Source of the DNA: Selaginella moellendorffii
Lineage: Eukaryota; Streptophyta; Lycopodiopsida; Selaginellales; Selaginellaceae
DNA length: 64,000 nt
Reading direction: 5' to 3'
Assembly (NCBI RefSeq): GCF_000143415.4
Contig: NW_003314269.1
Location: forward strand, 610,034-674,033
Shown piece after piece: positions 20,291 through 30,970 of this stretch. The stretch's first letter is position 1. The number at the start of each line of letters is the position of its first letter. Made by a program: the position numbers and the translations under genes. Below the pieces are notes generated by a model that made no database searches, was not told where the DNA came from, and was given only the letters and a program-made list of their open reading frames with translations.

Positions 20291-22674
20291 ATGAGAGGAA
20301 TGGCTGCTTCTTCCAACACGCCTTCCAGCGCTGGAGGAGGGGGAGGAGGAGGAGGAGGACGTACGCACTTCAAGACACCCGAGGGACGCTACAAATTGTC
20401 GAGAGAAAAGAGCCATCCTTCCGGCCTCCTCCACTACAGTCATGGGAAAACTGTCACTCAGGTATGAGTTTCTTCGTCTTCTCTTGGTTTTCCTTTGTGC
20501 TGGCTATTGATGGTGGTTCTCTTTTCTTTCGTTTCCTTTCCAGCTTACTTTGGCTCATCTCAAGGATAAGCCGGCACAGTCGAATTCATCGACGAGTAAC
20601 AGCTCGGGAAGTGGTGGTGGTGGGATGAGGTTTCCAGCTGCGGTTAGGCTCCTAGGTGCAGGGAATGGCAGTAGAGCTCTCGGTTTTGTAGGTGGCAACG
20701 GGTTTGCGAGCAAGTTTAGTGGAGGCGGGAAAACTGCAGCTACAGGAGCCGCGAGTGTGTCCGTGAGCAATGGACCGATTGTTTCCAATTTTGATGGAGA
20801 AGGCACATACGTTATATTCAACGTTGGTGATGCGATATTTATCAGCGCGTATGATACGCAGGACAAGGCAAGTCGGTCTCTCGGTTTCCATTTTGTTTCT
20901 AACTTGTGCTACAAATGTTTCTTCTTTTTTTTGCTCAGGACCCAATCAAGAGTATCCATTTCAACAGTTCCAATCCTCTTTGCCATGCTTTTGACTCTGA
21001 AGCCAAGGATGGGCACGATCTGCTAATTGGCCTTAGCTCCGGAGATGGTACTCACTTTTTCTTTTCTCTATTCATACATAAAAACATTGCTTTCCAGTGT
21101 ATTCCACGTCGCTAAGGCAACAATTGCAGGATCCAGGGAAGAAGTTGGTAGGTGCTATGCATTATAATAAGGATGGCGTTTTAAATAATAGGTGGGATAC
21201 ATGAAATCTTTCTAACGTAGCGGCCTAAAAGTTTGTGCTTTTGCTTGGTGTTTGCAGCCGATGCACGGCGGTTGCTTGGATTCCGCACAGTGAAGGATTG
21301 TTTGTAGTGGCCCATGCTGATGGCAATCTATATGTCTACGACAAGGTCAGCTACTTGCTATTCTTCTCTTGTTTCCTGACTCGAGTTTGCAGACGAAAGA
21401 TGGTAGTGGCGATGTGTCGTTCTCCCCTGTCAAAGATCCAGCGCAGTTTTCTGTCTCTCATGCGAGATCAAGTAAGGTAAAGAGCTAAAGTTTTCATTCG
21501 CTTTCACGGATTCTTTGTTCTGACCCGCCAAGTTTCGCAGAGCAACCCCATTGCGAGATGGCATGTATGTCAGGGAGCTATCAACAGCCTTGCTTTCTCT
21601 TGTGATGGAACGTTTTTAGCTACTGTCGGAAGGGATGGTATGGCGGTAAAGAATTTGTGTCTCGTTTATAGCTAATGGGTGCGCGTCTATGCAGGCTACT
21701 TGAGAATATTTGATTACGCCAAGGAGCAAGTAGCCTGCGGTGGGAAGAGCTACTTTGGTGCGCTGCTATGCTGTGCCTGGAGGTAAACAGTGCTTGTGTA
21801 TTTGGAATACTTTTCTTATATCTTCTCTCTTCTTTCTTCTCTCTTAGCTCGGATGGGAAGTACGTGTTGGCTGGTGGAGAGGATGATTTAGTCCAAGTCT
21901 GGAGCATGGAAGACCGGGCGGTTGTTGCCTGGGGAGAGGGTCACAATTCTTGGGTGCGTTTCGACATTTTATTTTTTATTTTCATTTGACACTCTCTTTT
22001 ACTACACACAGGTAAGTCAAGTCGCGTTTGACCCATACTGGACGCCGCCGGCGGACGACGGTGGCACGACAACATATCGCTTCGGTTCCGTTGGCCAGGT
22101 AAGTGATAAAACAAGCTTCGATTCTAGCAAAATGGATACAGAACTAAGACCTCGTTGTCAACTTCCCAAGGACACGCAATTACTGCTGTGGGACCTGGCA
22201 ATGGACGAGGTGGTGATGCCATTCCGGAAGCTAGCAGCCCCCGGCTCATCACCGGGGGGCCTGGCCGGTTCACAGACGTCGGCCGCGCAGTACCACGATC
22301 CAACCGGTCTCCAGCCGGCCCCGCTGAGAAAGGAGGTACCAAAGCTCGCTCCCATCATGGCGCACAAGCTCCATCCGGAGCCACTGTCGGGGCTGGTGTT
22401 CACGCAAGAGTCGGTGCTCACGGCTTGCCACGAGGGGCACATCACGATCTGGGACAGGCCGGAGCAGCACGAGCAGGATGTGTCCCCCTGTAGCAACTCG
22501 GCCGACAGTGGTGCCGCTGCTACCATTGGGAGCCTTAAGGAGAGGCAACAGATCCTGTCGGCATCGTCTCCGTCGTCACAGCAGTCCCTGCTACAACAAC
22601 ACCATCACCACCATCATCACCACCACCATCAACAACTGTCGAATAAGAACACGGCTTCGGTGTATAAACAATGA
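20291..22674 (+). CDS. WD40 repeat protein, WDR20/DMWD/CreC type
   Basis: WD40 beta-propeller protein. Animal and fungal relatives (WDR20, DMWD, CreC) activate deubiquitinating enzymes of the USP12/46 type; the plant role is inferred. N-terminus MRGMAASSNTPSSAGG with a Gly run, then HFKTPEGRYKLSREKSHPSG and FNVGDAIFISAYD. The propeller holds FNSSNPLCHAFD, GLSSGDV, CTAVAWIPHSEGLFVVAHADGN, NSLAFSCDGTFLATVGRDGYL, WSSDGKYVLAGGEDDLVQVW and SQVAFDPYW. The extended C-terminus has DTQLLLWDLAMDEV and ESVLTACHEGHITIWDRP, ending in a His/Gln run and SVYKQ. Exons have short introns; the one at 22099-22170 is 72 nt, stop-free and in frame. Start could be ATG 20291 or the Met at 20300. A TTAGGGTTTTTGC motif lies at 20098-20110 upstream. 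Confidence 0.9.
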
Positions 22675-22890
22675 TACCTTCTCTTTTTTTTTTCTTCCTC
22701 CACTCTCTTCTTGTCTGGAAAATAATCCTCTTTGGCATTTGTAAAGAAAAAGGGAAAAGCTCTTATTGTTGTCGTCGTCAAAAAAATTTCTGTACAAAGA
22801 GGTTTGTACACAGTCTCTCCTGCAACCAAAAACTTTGAGACATTGGCTTAGTTGTTGTCAAGATAATAAAGAGAAGCTTACTCTACGCTC

Positions 22891-25088
22891 TCAAGGAGAT
22901 GAGCCGTGAAACATGACGAGCTCCTCGGCATCGTCTGGCGAGGAGTTTAGATCGTTCCCGTGCTTCCACAAGTGGATCGGAGAAGGATTGCTCTCCCCTT
23001 GCGAATCCAGCTTGGCCGTAAGCATTCCGTGAATCAGCCGCAGTAGTTGGAACCGTTTTGCCGACGCCTCGGCAGGATCAAACCAGTTCGCTGTGATCTG
23101 TGCAGTGCATTGCGTGTCGATAACCGAAAGGACAAGAATCAAGGACGCTTACCAGCGACAAACTGCTCTTAGACGTGAAGCATCTCTCGAGGAACAACTC
23201 GACGTAGTGCAAAAGAAACAGACCGCAGTCGTGCAGGTTGTCTTGCTGGGGTACCTGAAATCGCAATGCTATTACAGTGAAGCCTATGATACTCAAAACA
23301 AGGTTACCTCCACTCTAACGAACTTGATTTGATCAAAATGATACTTACGATCCTCTTTCTTACTTGTTTTTCTCCTGTTCCATTCCTGCCAGAGGTAGCT
23401 GAAACGATGTTAGGCCCGTGAACCCATATATCCGATGGAAAATACCAACTTCCTGACAAAGGGTTCGATGTCTGAATGAAAACCCGTGAGGGAGTCAAAA
23501 TGAAGAATCCTCGTAGAGACGGTGTGTAAGTCGCTATCTGCACAGTCAAAGAATAAGATATGGCGAGCCGAGAAACAGGCGTGAAAAAGTGTTACCTGTT
23601 GGAAGCATGTCACTTAGGTAGCAAATAACGAGTAAGCTCCAGTGCAAGCTGTGCAAGTTAGTCCGATGTCTTAGAGAAAGGATAAAAAAATTCAGCGTAC
23701 GATTACCTTCTACTCACGGGAATAAAGATGTAATCCTTCTGGAAAATGTCTTCCTTCTTTGTCCACTTTTCAAGGCGTGCAAACGCAGCCCGAGCCTCGT
23801 CAGCAGGGAGCGCACTCAAATCTACGAGCTTCGGAAAGAAAAAGCTGTTGAAAAAGTAAGTCTTCGCCTTCTCATCGTCGGACATCGTCATTTGCAAATG
23901 CCTGTCCATCAAGTCTCAGTAAGAAGAAAGTTGAGAAGAGAAGCCACTTACTTGATGTAAAAGTCTATGATGGTATCATTCAGAAACGCCGAAGGTCGAA
24001 GCAAGTCAATGTCATTGCTTGTTATCGTCACTGGATCAGGATCATCTTGTGGATACACAAGAGAATGCAACCTACAGAAGACTAGAATGTTAGAGAAAAG
24101 AAATCGTCACCAAGTTTAACATTCAGGCAGGCATTTTAGAAATGCACCTGGCCAAGAAAAAGCCACGACCTGCTCATACTTAGTGCCTCTTGCAGAAGAA
24201 TCCGTGGTTGCTCCTTCACTCTTTGCTTCTCCTCTTTCAGTTCCCTTCGGAAAGTAAAGAAAGAAGAAGTGAACCACGGTTTAAATCGAAAGACACTCAC
24301 TCTATTGCTCTCTCCTCCTTTAGATCCTCTTCCAGTCCCCTTGAAAAACAAAGAGAAGCTATTAGCAAACAAGAACCCACTCCTTCAATCTTAACTTCTC
24401 CTCTTCTAGTTCCCTGAGAAGCTATCAATCAGCAAATCACACGAACTAAAAGTAAGAAACTTACTCCTTTGCGCTTTCCCTCCTCCCCTCTTCCAATTTC
24501 CTAGAAAACAAACAGGAGCTATTAGCAGAGAAGAGGGAGGATTTGAAAGGTCTAGAGGGAGACAAAAAACCACACACACGAAATGCAAGAACTCACTCTT
24601 TTTCTCTTTTATCCTCGTCCAATTCCCTGAAGAAACAAAGAGAAGCTATTAGCCACTCTCACACAAACATTGAGTAAGAAACTCACCTCACCGATGGAGC
24701 ACCGTCCTCTTCCAGATCGTCCAACTGCACTACATTCTTGTAGGAAAGGACTGGAAGAACTCCTTTGTCCGTCCGCTCCACAACATTCGCAGCTTTCTTC
24801 GATCGCGTCCTCGATCCAACGCTGGAACCGGCAGGAGGCGCACGGTTCTTGCGAGCGCTCGCCGGTGAAGGATTCCAATCACCGTCAGCCTTCTTCTTCC
24901 TCTTGCGCTCGCCTCCACTAACTGCTGCACAGCTAGAACGATGGCGCTCGCCTTAGAGAGACAAGCGACGCGAAATACCCGATAAGAAAGAAAGAAGAAC
25001 ACATACAAGTCTCGCGGATCATCCGCATTAGCCGCGGCCGAGGCTCCTCCGCCTCCTCCTTGAATTCGTAGACGGAGAGATCCGCCAT
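22891..25088 (-). CDS. SUMO-specific protease, ULP2/SPF1 type (peptidase C48)
   Basis: Cysteine protease that removes SUMO from nuclear proteins. Starts MADLSVYEFKEEAEEPRPRL at 25088 and ends MFHGSSP at 22891. The catalytic core reads in order: DLLRPSAFLNDTIIDFYIK, TYFFNSFFFPKL, KWTKKEDIFQKDYIFIPV, SLHWSLLVICY (catalytic His), ILHFDSLTGFH (Asp), and VPQQDNLHDCGLFLLHYVELF (oxyanion Gln and catalytic Cys), then ANWFDPAEASAKRFQLLRL. This set and spacing match plant SPF1/ASP1 and ULP2A more than ESD4/OTS. Upstream of the core, an array of duplicated mini-exons (24170-24626) encodes an acidic/basic helix. The gene is head-to-head with PME31, with 101 bp between start codons. Splice sites are GT-AG and the phases checked around the active site keep the frame. 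Confidence 0.9.
24170..24626 (-). repeat. Tandem array of five duplicated mini-exons inside the SUMO protease gene
   Basis: Exons at 24626-24597 (30 nt), 24500-24465 (36), 24413-24381 (33), 24339-24301 (39) and 24244-24170 (75), all multiples of three, each starting and ending in the same phase (codon split GA|G). They encode related peptides: ELDEDKREKE, KLEEGRRESAKE, ELEEEKLRLKE, GLEEDLKEERAIE and ELKEEKQRVKEQ at the start of the last. Introns are 96, 51, 41 and 56 bp. Several introns, including the one upstream of the first unit, share AAAGAGAAGCTATTAGC-like sequence next to the acceptor, so exon plus intron was the duplicated unit. The product is a lengthened charged coiled coil before the protease core. 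Confidence 0.85.
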
Positions 25089-25189
25089 CGCTAGAACCCT
25101 AGAGGAGCTCTCTCCCGCGTTCTCAAAATGGGGTTTAGGGCTCTTTATTTTATTTTCACTATGCCCGTGTTTCTCTTTTCTCCCTCGCC
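25089..25189. promoter_or_regulatory. 101-bp divergent promoter, SUMO protease / PME31
   Basis: Only 101 bp lie between the two start codons. It holds GAACCCTAG (25095-25103) and GGGTTTAGGG (25131-25140), telo-box-like motifs in opposite orientations. Leaders of both genes must be very short or overlap. Confidence 0.5.
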
Positions 25190-26595
25190 ATGGAAGGATC
25201 GATCGATTGCCCGGTGCTGCGAGTGGCGCAGGATGGATCGGGTCAGTACTGTACAGTCCAGGATGCGATCGATGCGGTGCCGCTGTGCAACAGGCAGCGC
25301 ATTGTCATCCAAGTCGCGCCTGGATTCTATCGCCAGCCGATCTATGTGCCGAAATCCAAGAATCTCATCACTCTGCTCGGTAGCTGCGCTGAATCCACGA
25401 TTCTCAGCTGGGGGAATTGCGCTACTTCCATCGATCACCACAAGGCAAGGCTACATCTTCGGTTTTCTCTTTAGTGTCCATAGAATTATGTTATGGAAGA
25501 TCGTGGCCTCATTGTTTAGTCCCTTTGCAGGCATCTCGAGTGATTGGGACTGGAACCTTTGGCTGTGGCACTGTGATCGTGGAGGGCGAGGATTTCATAG
25601 CACAAGGCATCACGTTTGAGAATTCTTCACCCAAGGTATCTTTCGCCAGCGAACTTTTTCCTTTTTTTCTACAGTAGTCTTTCTACAGGGCTCTGGCCAA
25701 GCAGTGGCAATCCGTGTCACCGCCGACAGATGTGCGTTTTACAGTTGCCGCTTTCTTGGATGGCAGGTGAAAAAAGGATTAGAATTCCGACTCTATTCCT
25801 TCATCTGTGATTTTTTCTTTTTTTTTTTCTTTCATCGTGTTTTTTTCTTTGTTTTGAAGATCTGTGCTGTTTGTAAAGGAAATGCTTGTTCTCGTCGTTT
25901 TTTTTGCGCTAATCAAACTATCCACAGGACACGGCCTATCTTCACTATGGACGGCAGTACTTCCGGGACTGCTACATTGAAGGGAGCTGCGACTTTATCT
26001 TTGGAAACGCGACCGCGCTGCTAGAGCACTGCCACATCCACTGCAAATCCAGCGGCTACATCACCGCACAGCAGCGAAAGAGCGCGACCGAGACCACCGG
26101 CTACGTCTTCCTGAGGTGATCGATAACTTTTTCTTTCATTCCAGAATCGCGAGCTTTGTTTGTCCAGGTGTGTGATCACCGGAGCCGGGAGCAAATCGCC
26201 ATACATGTACCTGGGCCGCCCCTGGGCTCCATACGCGAGAGTCGTGTTCGCGTACACCTGGATGGACGCTTGCATCATGCCAGTCGGCTGGAACAACTGG
26301 AACAATCCGGACAACGAGAAGACTGCCGCCTTCTACGAATACAGGCAAGCCGATGCTTTCGATCTCAGAACTTCTCTTCTGACGATCAAAAACTACTCCA
26401 AAATGTGTGAATCTCAGGTGTTCCGGCCCCGGGAGTACGCTGCTCAACCGCGTGGTATGGGCCGGGCATGTCAAAGATGGAGACGTGGAGCAGCTACTCA
26501 CTCCAAAGTTTATCGATGCCCAGGAGAACTGGCTCCGCTGGGACAAGGCCAAGGGCCCATTCATTCCAATACCTCTATCAGCCAAGATTGGTTAG
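25190..26595 (+). CDS. PME31: Pectinesterase, PME31 type
   Basis: Demethylesterifies homogalacturonan in the wall. Exons 25190-25444, 25531-25635, 25690-25766, 25928-26115, 26168-26344, 26418-26595. Active-site motifs: GSGQAVAIRV with the first catalytic Gln region, CRFLGWQDT (Gln/Asp), GSCDFIFGNATALLEHC (catalytic Asp), YITAQQR and YLGRPWAPYARVVF (binding Arg/Trp). It begins directly with MEGSIDCPVLRVAQDGSG: no inhibitory pro-domain and no obvious signal peptide, as in Arabidopsis PME31. Two introns, 25445-25530 and 26345-26417, have GC donors (AAG|GCAAGG, CAG|GCAAGC) with AG acceptors; no GT alternative preserves the conserved reading HHKASR or YEYRCSG. Other introns are GT-AG. Confidence 0.94.
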
Positions 26596-26741
26596 AAAAA
26601 GAAAACATCAACCTTGTTGTAATTATATACAAAAGTTCTACTATAATACCTTTGAATGTTACTTTTTGTGGTGACCTTTTTTGGTAAGTTTTTTTTTATC
26701 TCTATAAATAAGCCTTGCGAAGAACCCTAAATAGAAGTAGG

Positions 26742-26984
26742 ATGGCTGCTAATCATCATGTTTTGGGTGCTGGCACCACGTCCCCGTTGCTAAGCAATCC
26801 CGCCCTACCTAAGGCTGTGAATGTTTCTCAGCATCCTGTGAAGCAGAGCGTTTCTTTGTCACAAAAAAGCCTCGAGACGGTGTCACAGGCTTGCCCACCA
26901 AAACTTCCAGACACGAGTTGGCAGGTTTTCTTTTACCAGGATTGGATTAATGTTCATGGTGTCAAACACAAGGAACATAAGTAA
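26742..26984 (+). CDS. Candidate small protein, unrecognised
   Basis: Open frame of 80 codons starting MAANHHVLGAGTTS and ending VHGVKHKEHK. A good TATA box (TATAAATA) lies at 26703-26710, about 32 bp upstream of the ATG. No signal peptide, membrane segment or known motif. It may be a real small gene or a chance frame in the 3' flank of PME31. Confidence 0.3.
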   Translation: MAANHHVLGAGTTSPLLSNPALPKAVNVSQHPVKQSVSLSQKSLETVSQACPPKLPDTSWQVFFYQDWINVHGVKHKEHK

Positions 26985-27253
26985 ATGTTTGTAATCGTTC
27001 CCTTTTTAGGGTTCTTCGGAAAGATCCCAAAGTAGAATAATATATCTAAGGAGCTGAAGCAGTTTCTTATGCTATAGGCTCTATGGACCTCTAGCAAGAG
27101 CACTAGATAAGGGATTCAAAAATCTTTCAGATACTCTATATGTTAAAATTAAATTTATTAGTTAAGTATCCCAGCTTCCGAACTACTCAAAACTGATTGC
27201 GATGCCGACTGAGACCTCCGCTTCACCCCTGTACCAATCTATTAATTTCCCCT

Positions 27254-28871
27254 TCAATCAAAAACCAGAATAGTACCTCTTGCTAATCGGCCATAAGTCG
27301 TTGAAATGGAAGACATACAATATGCAATATCTTCGTCAATGGCAGCTTCCCGCTTAGCACGGTTGTGTTCAATGTCCGCTGATGTGAGGGTAAGTGCTCG
27401 ATCTCCAAGAAATGTGCGGATCAAAGAATTGAAGAACAATAAACCACCTTCGTTGATCAATTCGTCTGGACTGGTGGGAAGGCTCATTTCCTGAAGAACA
27501 TATATCCTTAAACAACTATGAAGTAAGAAAATGATTGAAAGAAAAGCTACCTTTGCACAAAAGTCTAAACTGCCCAGCACATATTCATCGTCGGGAAATT
27601 GTTCGGAAAGAATCTCTGTGAAGTCTTTCAACTTGGACTCCAAATCTTCCAAAGATGCTTTGTCTTTGTCTAAAATAGATTTGTCAGAAATAAATCTTCA
27701 GATTTCATTGCCTAACCTTGAATTCCCGTTTGATGAACAATATCCACCACTGTTCCATCTTTCACAGTGACAATACCTCTGGGTCGTAGTACACCATAAC
27801 GCCAGCCTAAGAAACATACAAAACTTAGTTTGCCTAACCAGAAAGCTCCTCCATTACCTGCTTTACACCAATGGTGTATGTAAATAGGTTCATATCTCCC
27901 CTTTTTCATATTCAGTTTGGCTGCTCGGATAGCATAACAGGCGCCTTGATCAAGTTTTGTCATAGCATCTTTCCAGTCACACTCGATAACGATTACAGTA
28001 ACCAAATTGTTTGCTGGATCGAGTTGCATATCATGAACTTTCCCCTGCAAAAAAGAAAAGAAATCACCACATACTTAAAAGATGTCATATCTTTCTTGCC
28101 TTAAGATCGTATCTGTCGAGGTCAACAAGCACATCTGGATCAACCAAACGACCAATGCCTTCATCCCCTTCGTCGTCGCTTTCTTGATCAACATATTGCA
28201 CTACAGAAGGTCTGTCAAGACCAAACACAAAAACTAAAAATTTAAAAAACTTACAATCTTTCAATTGAAGTTGCTCCTTTCCTCCAGCAACAACCTGGGA
28301 ATCTGCCAGCCTTTCATTCCCTCCTTCTGAAGAAGGCCTCGTCAACAACTTCATGTTCTGAAGAATACTAGCGTGCACAATTCTTGCTCCAAGTTCCGTC
28401 TTAGCTTTGAACTGTCTGCAAGTCGTTGCAACGGGCTTTAGAAGAATCTGAATCGCTGCCGTTAGTGCTGCCTCGTCCATGAGCTTTCCATCAGAAACAT
28501 TGTCTGGTGGCATGTAACGCGGCTCCGAAGCTGATTTGATGTCCACAAACGGATTGTTTACTTCCAGTAAACGCCTATCGTAGCTGCTTTTCTGCAAAAT
28601 GACGAACTCCATCCCATAAACATTTTAGCATGGAAAACGGAACACTCACCTCTGCCAGAAAAGGGTTGTCGACATACTTGGCCCGTTTTTTTGGTAGATC
28701 GTCCCAGACATTCTGATCTCCCGCCTTTCGCTTGCACACATTCGAGAGCTCTGCTTTCGTTTGACGCAGACGCTCGTCATATCCGTTCCGCTTGTCCCTT
28801 AGTTTTTCCACCTTGCGAGATAACTTTTCGACCTTTCGCTGCACTACTTCCTTTGATTTAACTTTCCTCAT
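27254..28871 (-). CDS. Unrecognised multi-exon gene with N-terminal coiled coil
   Basis: Start MRKVKSKEVVQRKVEKLSRK at 28871, stop after TILVFD at 27254. Consecutive open exons with clean GT-AG boundaries: a basic coiled coil, then KKRAKYVDNPFLAE, RRLLEVNNPFVDIKSASEPRY, ALTAAIQILLKPVATTCRQF, an acidic QESDDEGDEGIGRLVDP, a strand-rich segment (VHDMQLDPANNLVTVIVIEC, GACYAIRAAKLNMKKGRY, YIHHWCKAG, YGVLRPRGIVTVKDGTVVDI) and a helical tail with INEGGLLFFNSLIRTFLGD. Two NPF motifs occur. The layout (coiled coil plus compact domain) loosely recalls SMC-hinge proteins such as DMS3/GMI1, but I cannot align the hinge motifs, so no function is assigned. A TTAGGGTTAAC motif lies directly upstream of the start. 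Confidence 0.65.
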
Positions 28872-28969
28872 AGTTAACCCTAACCTGTAATCTCAAGAAT
28901 AGGACTACTAAATTTATATTTAGGTATATCCTGAGCATCTTTAAAAAACCTATGATTGTGAAACCAGCA

Positions 28970-30970
28970 TGCAGATGGACCTTCATGGAGTTTGCTCCAA
29001 CGTGGTTATCTCTGGGTTGATCACCCATGCCTGCGTCTAGTTAAGAGCAATGGAAATCGACCAATGGCAGTTCTCGGTATTTTGCTGGAGAGATTTGGTG
29101 AAGGGAAGATTGAGTATCTACGAGAATGTCGTGCTTGCAAATCTGCTGTATGAGATGTGTGGAAATGTGGCAGCGTGGAAGATGCGCACCTTGTGTTCAG
29201 AGCATCAAGCGCCATGATTCTTTCGCTTGCAATTTCAAGCTGCGGGACTTTGCCTAGAACGGGCATCTGCAGCAGGCTCTGATCTGTTTCATAGCAGTGC
29301 AGTGCAGGGAAGAATGTCACCTCGTGAAATGCTATGGTTTCTGAATTTTTCTACAAGGATTATCTCGCAGAAGCTGATAAGAACTTCGGAAGAATGCCCA
29401 CCAGGAATGTGGTGTCTTGGAATACCATGTTAGCAGCGTATACCCAAGCCGGGCATATGCTGGAATCGAAGAGCCTGTTTGATGTGGTGAACGAGAGGGA
29501 TGCCGTTTCGTCGAATTCTTTTTTGGGTGCAGTCACCGAAGATCCTGATGCCCAGAGTCTGGCGAATCAGGTGTTCGGGAGGAAGGATTGCATTTCGTGG
29601 AATGCAGTGCTGAAATCTTGCTATGTTCAGAAGGATTGCGCTACAGAAGAAGCGTGGATCATCTTTGAGCAAATGCCGCAGCGGAATTTGGTGTCTTGGA
29701 CGAGCCTTGCTTGATGCTACGTGCAGACCGGACAGCTCAAGAAGTCACAATGAGTGTTCAATAGAATGCAGCAAAGGGATTGCCTCTCATTGAACACCGT
29801 CTTCCCACTCTGGTGCTTTGGGAAGACCAGGAGCATGTTTGAGACCCTGCTTAGAGAAAGACTGCATCACCCACACCACCATGCTCCAGGCATACACCCA
29901 CAGCAGCAATCTGCCTCTTCATGATTTGAAATCTGGAAACAAATTGTGTTGCATAATAGAGATGGTATTGGCAGTAATGATGCCTATGTGGCAGTAGTCT
30001 TATGTATATGTACTCATTTATATATAGTTATATATTTTTTTTTCCACTTTCATAAAGCCCTCTTGATCCTAGGCATGGCATTTGCTGCCTAAGAGGCTAG
30101 TGACAAAGAGGAGGATGAGTTTCTTAATTGCAATCCTTCTTGCAATGTTTAAGATGCTTGAGGCACTAGATCGAAGCAGTAGAATGTGCAAAAGCACTGA
30201 GTAATAAGCAGTAGCAAGCTAAGAATAATAGTAGTGAGAGATTTTAACAATCCAGGTGAAGAATTAAGTTTTGCATAACAACTCTTTACATGAATTTTTA
30301 ACAATTGGGAAGAATGCTTAAGTGTGAGATAGCCAAAGATTGGGGAGTGTGGTGGCTTCAAGGCCAAAACCACATGCTAGAGGTAAGATTGTAGTAATGA
30401 GCAAGAGTGTGTGCAAGCAAAGTTAAGGCCAAAAACAAAGTTTTGGGTAGTTAATTGACAAATTTTCATATACTTTTTTCATCAGCTCCACATGTTCTAT
30501 TATTTCATCCTTGCTGTGCACAATTTAAGCTTAGATCCAAGTGTGGATCAAGTGCTTAATTGTGAGTGGGGTTAGATAGTAGAGATGATGGTGGCAATAG
30601 TTATGTATTCATTCATATATAGTTATATAGTTCTTTCTTCCTTATGTGCATGAGTGTCTTTCCGCTTTCACATTGCTCTTGGCATACATATAGAAACAGA
30701 TTAAATATGGCAGAATTAATTGGGTCTTCAATGGATTAGGGGAGCACAACATTTTGTCCTCAAATTTCCTATTCAAAGCAATGAGTGAGAGGAAGTACTT
30801 CATTGAAGCCAAGAGCATGCTTGATATGATGCCATACTAGGATCTGGCCTCTTGGACCATCATGATCACCATATTCCCTCTTATTAGGCATCTGCAGGAG
30901 GTATAGATCTTGTTCCAAGAGATTCTTGAGAAGAATCTACTACCTTCGACAAGCATCATTGTCACTTAGG
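28970..30970 (+). pseudogene. Broken PPR gene, interrupted
   Basis: Remnants of a PLS-type pentatricopeptide-repeat protein, an organelle RNA-binding family. Fragments in shifting frames: CGSVEDAHLVF near 29165, EADKNFGRMPTRNVVSWNTML at 29370-29430 (written here as one repeat), AYTQAGHMLESKSLFD, CISWNAVLKSCYVQ, and IFEQMPQRNLVSWTSLA ending in a stop near 29712. Then come a frame-broken VFNRMQQRDCLSLNTV and, after about 800 bp of AT-rich DNA, further remnants at 30750-30960 (FIEAKSMLDMMPY, LASWTIMI). Multiple stops and frameshifts rule out function. Confidence 0.8.
29955..30690 (+). repeat. Diverged direct repeats flanking about 500 bp inside the PPR remnant
   Basis: Segments 29955-30045 and 30576-30640 share AGAGATG, TGGCA and a run around ATATATAGTTATAT, in the same orientation, followed by CTTTC/CCTT-rich sequence. 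They bracket DNA with no PPR similarity that separates two PPR fragments. They may be ends of a small decayed element or a local duplication. Confidence 0.35.
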
